Assembly: GCA_049999765.1 (NCBI GenBank) | Contig: JBNGIQ010009427.1 | Location: forward strand, 297,029-340,076 | Direction: 5' to 3' | DNA from: Phaeoceros laevis | Lineage: Eukaryota; Anthocerotophyta; Anthocerotopsida; Notothyladales | Length of the DNA: 43,048 nt | Part shown: one piece after another, positions 16,806-26,402 of the stretch | How positions within the stretch are numbered: position 1 is the stretch's first letter | How the letters are laid out: each line of letters starts with the position of its first letter | Notes under the pieces: generated by a model | Databases searched by the model: none | The model's input: the letters and a program-made list of their open reading frames with translations, nothing else | Told to the model about the DNA's origin: nothing | Translations under genes and position numbers: made by a program

Positions 16806-19653
16806 GCTGTTGATCGAGCAACGACGTTTGTGGTCTGTGACAAGCGCTAGTCATCCAAATAATTCCAAGCAGGATTCGACTGTCGCCCCTGGGCAATGGT
16901 TATCCGCAAGTCGCAGAGTCAGCTGCCGAGTACTGGAATTGGAGGAAGGATACAGAGGTGCGCTACACTCAGGAAAGAGGCGGGAGAGGTTGTGGCGAGA
17001 GTACTTCCTAAACCCGTCAGTGTGGTGGGACAATGGGCAGGACAAGAAGACCTCTCGCTTTTCTGACTTCAGACACAAGGCAACCGAGGAGAGCATTTGG
17101 CTAGAGAACTTTTGCAAGCCTGCTTGGGTGGATGAGCAGCTGGCTTCGTTGGGCACGCAGACTGTAGGACCTACCTTGCTACATGAGCCTGGCACAGCTA
17201 CGGTGCCAAGGTGCCAAGGGGACTTAACAGCTCATACCGTAATCAGACTTTTTGAGAAAGGCCAGCTAAATGATGCTGTTGACGCTCTTGGCATCCTGGT
17301 TCAGAAAGGATCTTCTGTTTCCACTTCGCTGCTTTCGGATGTTCTCAGAAAATGTATGGCTCAGAAGAATCTGGTTCAAGGGCGACGTGTTCATAACCTT
17401 GTTGTTAGAATTGGGTATGAGTCAAATACATTTTTGTGCAACCACATCTTGCGCATGTATGCTGGTCAAGGCAAGTTACAGGAAGCTATGGACGTGTTCA
17501 CCAGCGTGGATCAACCAGATGCCTTCATGTGGTCTTCTATAATTTCGGCATATGCTAGACATGGGGAGCCTCAGCAGGCCATACAATTATATCAGCAGAT
17601 GCGGGGTTCCAGTGTGCAACCGGACGGTCATGTTTTCGTGGCAGCCCTGCAAGCCTGTGCAACTGCTGCAGATTTGACGTCTGGTAGACAGGTGCATTCT
17701 GATGTCTTGAAGAGTGGACTTCCTCCTAACGTGTTTGTCGGCAACTGCCTAGTGGATATGTATGCAAAATGTGGCAAGTTGGAGGATGCACGCAAGGTCT
17801 TCGACAGCCTGACCACAAGAGATGTGGTCACATGGACTGCCATAATAGCTGGGTATGCTCAGTATGGACAACCGAAGCAGGCCATCCAACTATATCAGCA
17901 GTTGCGCAGTTCAGGTGTGGAGCCAGATGGTCACGTCATTGTCGCTGGCCTACAAGCCTGTGCAAGTGCAGCAGATCTGAAGTCTGGCCGGCAGATGCAT
18001 ACTGACGTTTTGGAGAGTGGGGTTCCTCCTAACTTGTTTGTGGGCAACTGCTTGATAGACATGTATGTGAAATGTGGCGAGTTGGAAGATGCACTCAGGG
18101 TTTTTGACAGTCTGACCACGAGGGATGTGGTGACATGGACTGCTCTGATAGCTGGGTACGCCCAGCAAGGGCTCTGTAAAGAGGCTCTTGCTCTCTATGA
18201 AAGAATGGAGGAGGAGGGCCTGGTTCTGGCTAATGGTGTTACCTTTGCTTGCCTCCTGAACGCCTGTGCAAGCGCTGGTGCTTTACAACAGGGCAAGCAG
18301 CTGCACTCAGAAATTCTGGAAAGAGGACTCCTGGAAGGGAACCTAGTGGTGGGCAGCAGCCTTGTGAACATGTATGGGAAGTGTGGCAAGCTGGAAGACG
18401 CACACAGGGTTTTCGACTGTCTGACCACAAGGAATGTGGTGACATGGAATGCCTTGATAGCAGGTTATGCTGAGCATGGGCTTGGTCAAGATGCTCTTGC
18501 TCTGTATGCAAGAATGCAGCATGAAGGCCTGATTGTAGCTGACAGTGTTACTTTTGCTTGCCTCTTGAAGGCCTGTGCAAGGGCTGCAGCTTTGCAACAG
18601 GGTAAGCAGCTGCACTCAGAGATTCTGGAAAGAGGACTACTAGAAGAGGAGGAAGTATTGGTGGGCAACTGCCTTGTTGAGATGTACGCAAAATGTGGCA
18701 AATTGGAAGACGCACGCAGGGCTTTTGATAGTTTGCCCAGAAGGAATGTAGTGACATGGAACATCATGATTAACGGGTATGGTCAGAGTAACAAAGGGCA
18801 CAAGGCGATAGACTGTTTTCACGAAATGTTGCAGGCTGGTGTTCAGCCTAGTGGGGTTACCTTCACTTGCCTTCTTGTAGCGTGCAGTCATGAAGGTTTA
18901 GTAGATGAGGGTCGCAGGTACTTCGATGCCATGGTGAAGGATCATGGCGTTACGCCTACCAGGGACCATTACACTTGTATGGTTGATCTCCTTGGACGGG
19001 CAGGCCATCTAGACGAGGCCGAGCACATGTTATCATTCAAAAGTAACGATGTTGGACTAACGTCCTTGCTCAATGCTTGCAAGAGCTGGGGGGATATAGA
19101 TCGGGGAGCACGGTGTTTTGATAGTCTTGTTAAAATTGACCCGCAACATGCGGGTGCATACGTGCTCATGGCTAATACCTATTCAGATGCTGGCAGGTGG
19201 GCAGATGTAGATAGGATTGAGAGGTTGAGAAAGTCAGCAGGAGCTAGCAAGAAACCTGCAATGGCAGGCATTGAGGTGAACAAGCAGGTACATACATTCA
19301 CTGTGGGGGAAAAGAGGGATGACATCTCAGGCAAGGCACAGAGTCTGAGCGTGCGTTTGAAGAGTGAAGGGGGGCATATACCACACACGGAGTTGGTGCT
19401 GAAGCCACTGCCTGAGATGGAGAAAGAAGATGAATTATGTGGGCATGCTGAGAAGCTTGCCTTGGCGTATGGTCTGTTGAACACTCCAGATGGTACACCT
19501 CTTCTGGTAACCAAGAACCTCCGAATGTGCATGGACTGCCACAGTTCCACCACGATCATGTCCAGGGTTGAGAAGAGAGAAATTGTTGTGAGGGATGCAC
19601 ACCGTGTGCATCGGTTTGCGGGTGGATCCTGCAGTTGTGGGGGCCGACCTTGA
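16744..19653 (+). CDS. PDF-PPR-DYW:KP protein ending Gly-Arg-Pro; candidate U-to-C editing factor
   Basis: Single-exon frame of 969 residues. The first ATG lies in sequence antisense to a PPR relic, so Met at 16801 (MVLLIEQRRL) is a likely alternative start. Residues about 83-137 hold a PDF motif (LWREYFLNPSVWWDN, FSDFRHKATEESIWLEN, AWVDEQLASL) as in OSB organellar ssDNA-binding proteins, here with no intron. PPR repeats follow from about residue 165 in P-L-S order, with canonical loops (ACASAGALQQGKQLHSEILE) and VVTWxALIAGYAQ. E motifs follow, then a DYW-like domain with SKKPAMAGIEV in the PG box (19246-19278), HAEK (19444-19455), CMDCH (19528-19542) and the end CSCGGRP. Lys-Pro in the PG box plus terminal GRP are the marks of the DYW:KP class associated with U-to-C editing in seed-free plants. 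All metal ligands are kept, so it is probably functional in chloroplast or mitochondrion. Confidence 0.88.
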   Translation: MTSHGTRCWPPPRQLCVGNMVLLIEQRRLWSVTSASHPNNSKQDSTVAPGQWLSASRRVSCRVLELEEGYRGALHSGKRRERLWREYFLNPSVWWDNGQDKKTSRFSDFRHKATEESIWLENFCKPAWVDEQLASLGTQTVGPTLLHEPGTATVPRCQGDLTAHTVIRLFEKGQLNDAVDALGILVQKGSSVSTSLLSDVLRKCMAQKNLVQGRRVHNLVVRIGYESNTFLCNHILRMYAGQGKLQEAMDVFTSVDQPDAFMWSSIISAYARHGEPQQAIQLYQQMRGSSVQPDGHVFVAALQACATAADLTSGRQVHSDVLKSGLPPNVFVGNCLVDMYAKCGKLEDARKVFDSLTTRDVVTWTAIIAGYAQYGQPKQAIQLYQQLRSSGVEPDGHVIVAGLQACASAADLKSGRQMHTDVLESGVPPNLFVGNCLIDMYVKCGELEDALRVFDSLTTRDVVTWTALIAGYAQQGLCKEALALYERMEEEGLVLANGVTFACLLNACASAGALQQGKQLHSEILERGLLEGNLVVGSSLVNMYGKCGKLEDAHRVFDCLTTRNVVTWNALIAGYAEHGLGQDALALYARMQHEGLIVADSVTFACLLKACARAAALQQGKQLHSEILERGLLEEEEVLVGNCLVEMYAKCGKLEDARRAFDSLPRRNVVTWNIMINGYGQSNKGHKAIDCFHEMLQAGVQPSGVTFTCLLVACSHEGLVDEGRRYFDAMVKDHGVTPTRDHYTCMVDLLGRAGHLDEAEHMLSFKSNDVGLTSLLNACKSWGDIDRGARCFDSLVKIDPQHAGAYVLMANTYSDAGRWADVDRIERLRKSAGASKKPAMAGIEVNKQVHTFTVGEKRDDISGKAQSLSVRLKSEGGHIPHTELVLKPLPEMEKEDELCGHAEKLALAYGLLNTPDGTPLLVTKNLRMCMDCHSSTTIMSRVEKREIVVRDAHRVHRFAGGSCSCGGRP

Positions 19654-19788
19654 TAGGAGAAAACCTGGCCACTTTGAGGAAAAGCAAAAACACCATTCAA
19701 GGAACTCAGGACCAAGCTCCAACAGTTTGCACCACCACTGCTATCCCTGGCTGCCTCTCCTGCAGACAAGGCGCGGCAGTAATGGTCA

Positions 19789-20040
19789 TTGGCACAACTA
19801 AGAATCGCTGGCCTTGTGCCAGAAAAGGTGGTACCTCCTTGTTGGACTACTGCTACGGCTCGAGGGTTTCCTTATTCAGCTTACTGTTCCAAGGGCAGGT
19901 GCAATCAGGAAAATATGTGCCACGTGCCTTGCAACAGCATACACATGTATACAACGTGTGGGAGCTTACAGTTATGGTGGAAAGTGTGTTTGTCAGGGCA
20001 TTCTCACAGAGGTGTAGTGACGTGGAACGATAACAAGTTA
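19789..20040 (+). pseudogene. PPR relic downstream of the GRP-tailed gene
   Basis: Reads GLVPEKVVPPCWTTATARG, then HMYTTCGSLQLWWKVCLSG, then HRGVVTWND. This aligns with an L-S-P stretch (GLxPxxVTF..., DMYAKCGSLEDARKVFDGL, RDVVTWNAM). Key positions are lost, and the frame on both sides has no further repeats. Confidence 0.65.
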
Positions 20041-21270
20041 CGTCCCAGGCAGTCTCTGCACTGCTTAAGGAGAAACTTTTAAACAGGCTGGATCAAACAA
20101 ACAGTATCCAGAAACGATCTGGATGCTGGTGTATCTCGGCAGTTGCAATTGGCGTTTGGCCTGTCGAGACTGCTTGCGAGCTGCAAGCAGTTGCGGAGAA
20201 TCATCGACATGAATCATCAACACGATTCTTATTGGTCAAGAGTATGCGGTACCAAAGGCATTGTAAGCTTCCTGTCGGTAAGACTCGGTATATGCAAATT
20301 CAGCCAGCAGATTGGAAGCTGATTATTCTTGGGCACTCCTGAAATTGCCTTGCCGTTTTTGGAGGCAGTGCTGTGCTGGGGCATCACTGGAGCTCCACAA
20401 ATGAAGATCTTCTCCCGTTCCCAAACGATGGGTGATCATGACTGGAACATTTGGTTGCTGCAGAGTTGACTCCAGCAGTGTCATGTGCACAAGCATCACT
20501 CTGAAGTCACGGACAACGGACAGAAGTGACGAGGGAAATTTTTCGTATTTTCGTGAAAGAATTGAGCACACGATTATGTTTGGAGTCTGTACCAAGTATG
20601 CACGTATTCGCATTACAACGGAGAAAGATAATTGCAATAGGAAAGTGAAGACACTCTCCGGTGAATATGCAAGGGGCCCTCTTCGTGTACTTCACCCTCA
20701 CCGGAGGCCCTCCAAGCCACAGTTCAGGTTTCGTTTCTCAGAGCACAGCAAACACTTAAGCCGAGCTGAGATCTCCTAAACCTATTGAAAACTCTAATAC
20801 CAGATGGCCTTCCCTCGCATTGCACAACATTTGTCAGTTTAATCCACAAACCCTGGCAAAACAGGACTGTAACGGCATTCAAATAGTCCTCCGTTGTCCA
20901 ACCCACTTCAAAGATTCTCATTAAACATGGATAGGAACGACAACCCCTACATGAGTCCTTGTTTCACATGGGATTGGACATTTTGCTCATCCGAAACAGA
21001 AAGGCGGCGCAACAGCACGCCCCGAAGTTAATCATCCTACAACCATGGCATACTCCAAAACCATGGGCCAAAATTTCCTACACCCTCCACACACCTCGGG
21101 AAGGCTCGAGTTCGATTACCCACCTGCACATGACCAATTCAGCGAAGATCACATCAGACCAATTGCAATTTCGTGACAGTACTGGAAGGCAACAGCAGCT
21201 GCATCTATCTGACAACATCGCCATATCACCAGCACAACTAGCGAAATTGGCACAGTAGACTGTACTCACC
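20041..21270. other. Intergenic; likely includes RPS16 3' untranslated region
   Basis: No convincing reading frame. The right edge should contain the 3' UTR of the minus-strand RPS16 gene, probably with an intron (see that gene). Confidence 0.5.
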
Positions 21271-21696
21271 TTAACGGTAGGACTTTTGGAAGCGGGCACG
21301 AGCACCACGGCCTCCAAACTTCTTAGGCTCGCATCGTCTGGGATCTGCTACCAACAGTGTCCTGTCATACCTCACCAGGATGTCCTTGATCTCTTTCTTG
21401 GACTGCTCGTCCACATACTTCTGGAAGTAAGCTACCAGGGCCTTGGCAATGCTTTGGCGAATGGCATAAATCTGAGAGGTGTGCCCTCCTCCCCGCACTC
21501 GAATCCGCATGTCGACCTGGGCAAAGCGTTGACGGCCCAGCAGAAGGATGGGCTCAAAAGCTTTGTACCGCAAAATTTCTGGTTCCACCAGCTCAATAGG
21601 GCAGCCATTGATCTTGATAAGACCACGACCTCGCTTGCAATAAGTGACAGCCACTGCTGTCTTCTTGCGCCCGAAGCACTGCACCGACTCCGCCAT
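21271..21696 (-). CDS. RPS16: 40S ribosomal protein S16 (uS9)
   Basis: A complete 141-residue protein, the usual length for eukaryotic uS9, starting [20 protein letters not shown] and ending [13 protein letters not shown], the invariant C-terminal tail that reaches the decoding site of the small subunit. Conserved blocks [33 protein letters not shown] and [14 protein letters not shown] are all present. The start is the ATG at 21696. The frame runs 25 codons further upstream, but CGCAGGT just before the ATG suggests a 5'-UTR splice acceptor there. Directly after the stop the sequence is TAAG|GTGAGTAC, a consensus 5' splice donor, so a 3'-UTR intron is likely. The coding part has no intron. The gene is divergent from the PDF-PPR gene on its right. 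Confidence 0.97.
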   Translation of the reverse strand: MAESVQCFGRKKTAVAVTYCKRGRGLIKINGCPIELVEPEILRYKAFEPILLLGRQRFAQVDMRIRVRGGGHTSQIYAIRQSIAKALVAYFQKYVDEQSKKEIKDILVRYDRTLLVADPRRCEPKKFGGRGARARFQKSYR

Positions 21697-21910
21697 ACCT
21701 GCGAACAACACTGGCCTGCTTGATAGCTCTAACTCTCGCGCCGTAAGACCTGTACCTCGCCTCTGCCCCACATATAGTCACAGAACGCAGTCTCGGTTCG
21801 GTGCCCTAAACTCGATCTGGGTTCAAACCGTGCGGTCTCGGTGTTGGCAGTCAGGTCAGTCGAGGGTCATTTGAACTTTTAAGAATTGAGACACCAAAGT
21901 CATCAGTACG

Positions 21911-22407
21911 ATGTTCACCTGCGCAACGACGGTCCGGAGCACTTCACAGTTCAGAGGGAACAGGTGGCGGAATTGTAGATTGCTGTCTGCACGCAAGCAG
22001 CGCAAACGCATGCTCACTTCGACAGTCCTGGCGTGCTGCGATGATTGCAGCAGGATGCTTATTTCATATTTTCAGCAGCAGATTGACCTGCTGTCAAGCA
22101 ATCCAAGCCGATTGGATTGCGATAGGCTATTCCCTGAGGGTGTTCGGAGCATCGTGCTGCGGAAATTCTTCGAAGAGAGCAAAGAATTTCACATTCTCGT
22201 ATTGCCGTGAAATTCCGGAGGGATCTTCTGTGGCAGCGTCAAGGACTGGAGAATTATGGCCTTGAGGCTTACCGGAATGGTCCCTTTGGAACTAGCCAAG
22301 CTGCGGCCCGATGAAGGACCGGAAGCACCAACAGCGTGCGTCAAACTGAAGGCGGAGGTTATCAGTCTGTTTCCAGTGCTCAGGCGTGAAGAATCTAGTG
22401 CAAGTCA
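21911..22407 (+). other. Candidate 5' exon(s) of the PDF-PPR gene, interrupted by one TGA
   Basis: One frame runs from ATG at 21911 (MFTCATTVRSTSQFRGNRWR, basic and Ser/Thr-rich like an organelle targeting peptide) to about 22407 with only a TGA at 22208-22210. It ends at CAAG|GTGAAG, a possible donor in phase 1, which fits the exon beginning at 22494. The middle (ACVKLKAEVISLFPVLRREE) is not clearly an OB-fold. Either this is the true first exon with a nonsense change or error, or it is coincidental open frame. Confidence 0.35.
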
Positions 22408-22493
22408 AGGTGAAGATATGTGTTTGGTCGTGCAGCAATGGAAGGCATAGCAATCCGTTCCACGACTGAGCGTACCAATGTCTTGATTTGCAG

Positions 22494-25400
22494 ACCCCTC
22501 CTCGACGGAAGGTCTTTGGCGAGATCGGCTTGATGATTGGGACAATACGAGAACTAAGGTGGGTTGCCGTATGCTGCCTAGGTGTCCCAATGTCTTCCGC
22601 TACCTTGACTTTGCAGCGGCTGAGTGGGATGAGTATTCTAGAAATATCCCAATTGGCCGGGCTTTGAGCAACCAGAAATAGGAGAAGCCTTTCGGATTGA
22701 TACCCGGTTCACACCTCTATGGGTGCAAGCCAAGCTCAACTTTTTGCAGGAGGCCAAGGCCGGGCGCAGTCTGGCATCTGGTATGGTGATGTCCTTTGTC
22801 TGGTTCATAAATTGTCACTGGAACTGCGGATAGCGTTAAGCCTGTGCTGCTTGTTTGTAGGTCTGGAGTCCAACAACACTGAAGCTACAGTGGACTCGCT
22901 ATGGCAAAACTATTTTAAAGACCCGAACGATTGGTGGGATAACAGAAGAAGAAAAGTAAGTGAGTGGAAGGCTGTGACTCTCATGTCGGTGATGTTGATC
23001 ATGGTGAAGGTGAACTGACACCTTGAGTGTTCTTATTTGTGAATAGCTGCAGTCCAAGTCTCCAGATTTTAGGAATAAACGTACCAAGCAAGCATTGTGG
23101 ATTGAAAACCGGAATACCCCAAAGTGGGTGAGAGCTGCTCTTAAATGGAGGACATCCACGAAAGGTGTCTCTGAAAGTAGCAAAAAATTTTATGGTGAAG
23201 GCATACATGAAAATACAGGTGACTTGACATCATACCAGTCACGTGAGAACTCGTGGACGGCCCTAATCCGGCAACATACCAAGTGTGGAAAAGGTAGGCA
23301 GGCTCTCAAAATGTATGAAGAAATGAGAAAGGTCGGAGTGGAACCAACCTCCCGCACCTTTGTCGCTCTGTTACAGGCATGTAGTAGCTTGCAAGACTTG
23401 GAAAGTGCTAAGCGCATTCATGCAGATGTGGTTAGAAGTGGTTTGGAGTCAGATATGTACGTGGGAACCACGCTGGTGGATGCGTATGCAAAATGCAGGA
23501 GCCTGGTCGATGCCAGGGATATCTTTGAGAATATGCCTTGCCGGGATGTTGTTTCCTGGACTGCGATGATCTTGGGGTACGCCCAGATGGATGAGGGTGA
23601 CGAGGCCTTGCAACTATACAGCCGGATGCGACAGGAAGGTGTTGTGCCCAGCGACCGTGCATATATTGGTGCCCTGAAGGCTTGCAGTAGCATAGCAGAA
23701 CTGGTGGAACGGAAGAAAGTTGCTGGCACAGCTGTGAGAGGAAGGTGTTTGGAGACTGTCAGAACCATCCACTCAGAAATTGTGAAGGGGAAGCTTGAGT
23801 CAGGGGTGTTTCTAGCTACCATGCTGGTGGATGCATATGCAAAATGTGCCAGCCTTGACGAAGCAAGGCAGGTGTTTGAGAAGATGCCTCAACGCTCTGT
23901 GGTCTCTTGGAATGCCATGATATTAGGGTGCGCCCAATTGAATAGGGGTGAAGAGGCTTTGCAATTATACACCCGGATGCAGCAAGAAGGTATGGTACCC
24001 GATGACCGAACATATGTAAGTGCATTGAAGGCTTGCAGTAGCCTTTTAGAAACAGAAGAAAGATATGCAGGCGAAGCCACAGCTTTGAGGCAAAGATGTT
24101 TAGAGACTGTCAGAGAAATCCACTCCAATATTGTGGAAGGGAAGTTACAGTCGGATGTTTTTGTGGGGAACATGCTGGTAGATGTCTATTCAAAGTGTGG
24201 GAGCCTTGATAGTGCTAGGTGTGTGTTTGAGGAGATGCCTCATCGTGATGTTGTTTCCTGGAATGCTATGATTTGGGGGTATGCCCAGATGCACAAGGGT
24301 GAAGAGGCTGTGCAGTTGTATACAAGGATGCAATCTGGAGCTGTGGTACCCAATGACAGAACATATGTAAGTGTGCTGAAGGCTTGCAGTACCCTGTTAG
24401 TATCAGATGATTGTTTAGGGGGTGATTTGAGATCTGTGCAAGGACGTTGTCTAGAAACTGTTAGAGCCATCCATGCAGACGTGAGGAAGGGAAACTTCGA
24501 GTCAGATGTGTATGTGGGGAACATTCTGGTGGATGTGTATGCAAAATGTGGGAGCCTGGAGGATGCTATGTCTGTGTTTGAGAACATGCCGCACCGTACT
24601 GTGGTTTCTTGGACAGCCATGATCTTTGGGCACGTGCAGATGGATGAGGGTGAAGTGGCCTTGCACCTGTACTCCCGGATGCAGCAGGAAGGTGTTGTCC
24701 CCAACTATCTGACATATGTTGGTGCACTGAACGCTTGTGGTAGTTTGGCAGGACTAGAGAAGGGCAGGGAAATTCATGCCCAGGTTGCAAAAGCAGGCCT
24801 TGACTCTATGGACTCCTGTGTGACACATAGTCTGATTGATATGTATGGCAAATGTGGGAGCATGGTGGAGGCACTCCGGGTGTTTGATGCAATGCCCGGA
24901 AGAACAAACTGTGTGGCATGGAATGCAATGATCGCAGGATATGCACATTTAGGAGAGAGCAAACATGCCTTCGACCTGTTTCAAAGGATGAAGCAGGAGG
25001 GCATACAGCCAGATGGCATTACATTTCTTGCTGTCCTCATCGCATGCAGTCATGTCGGTTTAGTGGACAAGGGCGATATGTACTTCAAGTCTATGAGCAA
25101 AGACCATGGCATCACTCCGAACATCAAACACTTCACTTGTGTGGTTGATCTACTTGGCCGTTCAGGCCAGCTGGACAGGGCCATGGAGACTGTCAAGGCC
25201 ATTCCTTTCCAACCCGACAGTGCCGTGTGGGAGTGTGTTTTGGGGGCTTGTCGAAAGTGGGGTAACGTTGAGCTGGGAAGACATGCATTTGATTGTGCGT
25301 TGAGACTGAAGAAAAATGACGCTGCACCATATGTCTTGATGTCAAACATCTATGCCGCTGCTCATTTGAGAGATGAGGCAAAGGGAATTCAGGTAATGAG

Positions 25401-25836
25401 AATGCAATCACGGGCTTGGAAGCAACCTGGACGGAGCAGGTGGACGGACCTGGGCGGAGTGGCTCATGTGTTTGTAGTGGGAGATCAGAGACATCCTGAA
25501 AGTCGAGACATATATGCAAAGCTGGCAACTCTTCTAATTCAAATGAAGAAAGAAGGATACGTACCCCACCTTGACTCTGTGCTGCGAGATATACCGGATG
25601 AAGAGAAGGAGGACGCCCTGTGCGGGCACAGCGAGCGGCTGGCTATTGGCTATGCCCTACTTAAAACTCCTGAAGGGACCACCATCCGCGTGGTCAAAAA
25701 CCTTCGGGTCTGTGAGGACTGTCACAAGGCCACTGCACTCATCTCAAGGATAGAGCAGCGAACTATTATTTGCAGAGACACAAGCCGTTTTCATGTGTTC
25801 AAGGAAGGCAAGTGTTCTTGCGGAGATTACTGGTGA
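22494..25836 (+). CDS. Double PDF motif fused to PPR-E-DYW editing factor
   Basis: Exons consistent in splice phase: 22494-22558, 22642-22780, 22861-22955 and 23047-25836; the 5' end is unresolved. Exons 1-2 give a degenerate PDF motif (GLWRDRLDDWDNTRTK, then YPNWPGFEQPEIGEAFRIDT, TPLWVQAKLNFL). Exons 3-4 give a good one (LWQNYFKDPNDWWDNRRRK, then SKSPDFRNKRTKQALWIEN, TPKWVRAALKW). Both are split by an intron after the same Lys. No ATG exists at the start of the long exon (23095 is TTG), which supports the upstream splicing. Six P-L-S triplets follow; L motifs 2-4 have the 15-20 residue insert. E motifs (AVWECVLGACRKW), PG box (WKQPGRSRW) and a full DYW domain follow: GHSERLA, CEDCH, CSCGDYW. 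This is the only one of the expanded-loop paralogues with complete C-to-U deaminase residues. Probable organellar C-to-U editing factor. Confidence 0.85.
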
Positions 25837-26402
25837 CAATTTGCCCCTCCTACAGGGCATCCCGTCGACCCGTTCGAGCTAAAGAAGCTGACCTTCCATC
25901 CCTTCAGCAAGTCTTATGGGTTAGGGATAGTACAGGTCGTACGCATTATTCGGAGGACCTCCTACGCTTCTCATTTTGTCCAGATTCGTCAAAACATCTT
26001 TTCCAAAATTGCTTGGACGTCGATTGATGAGAAGATTTTAGTACAGCTGAATCATGTCCGCCTACACTGTCGACAATTTTCAAACGTTTGCCCCATCATT
26101 CCCACAGCACGATGCCCGCAGCATGCGGCAAGGCCCTCCTGCCACAATTCGCAAACGTTTGCCCAGCTTGCCAACTATGTCCTCAGCATCCGCCATGCCC
26201 TCAGGCGCCTCGGCCATCGCCGCGCCGGCGCCGTTCGCAGGAAGCTACTTGAGGAAGAGGCAGCTCGAGTGGCCATTCTTCTCCAGGCCCGGCGGCGGCA
26301 GGGACCGAGGCCGGGGTAGGCTTAGAGGCAGTATCAGCCTCAGCCTGGGCACAAGGCTTGGCCGGAGGAGGACCTACCGGAGGCACCACCCTCGTCTTTG
26401 GC
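25837..26402. other. Intergenic / unresolved 5' region of the next PPR gene
   Basis: A frame at 26054-26479 is GC-rich and Arg/Gly/Pro-rich (GGGRDRGRGRLRG) and overlaps the PPR gene start in another frame. No domain is recognised and no PDF motif found. It could be UTR or a 5' exon. Confidence 0.4.

Noticed and set aside
19179-19769. 196-codon minus-strand frame opposite the GRP-type DYW domain
   Set aside because: Antisense of a conserved domain; no independent similarity.
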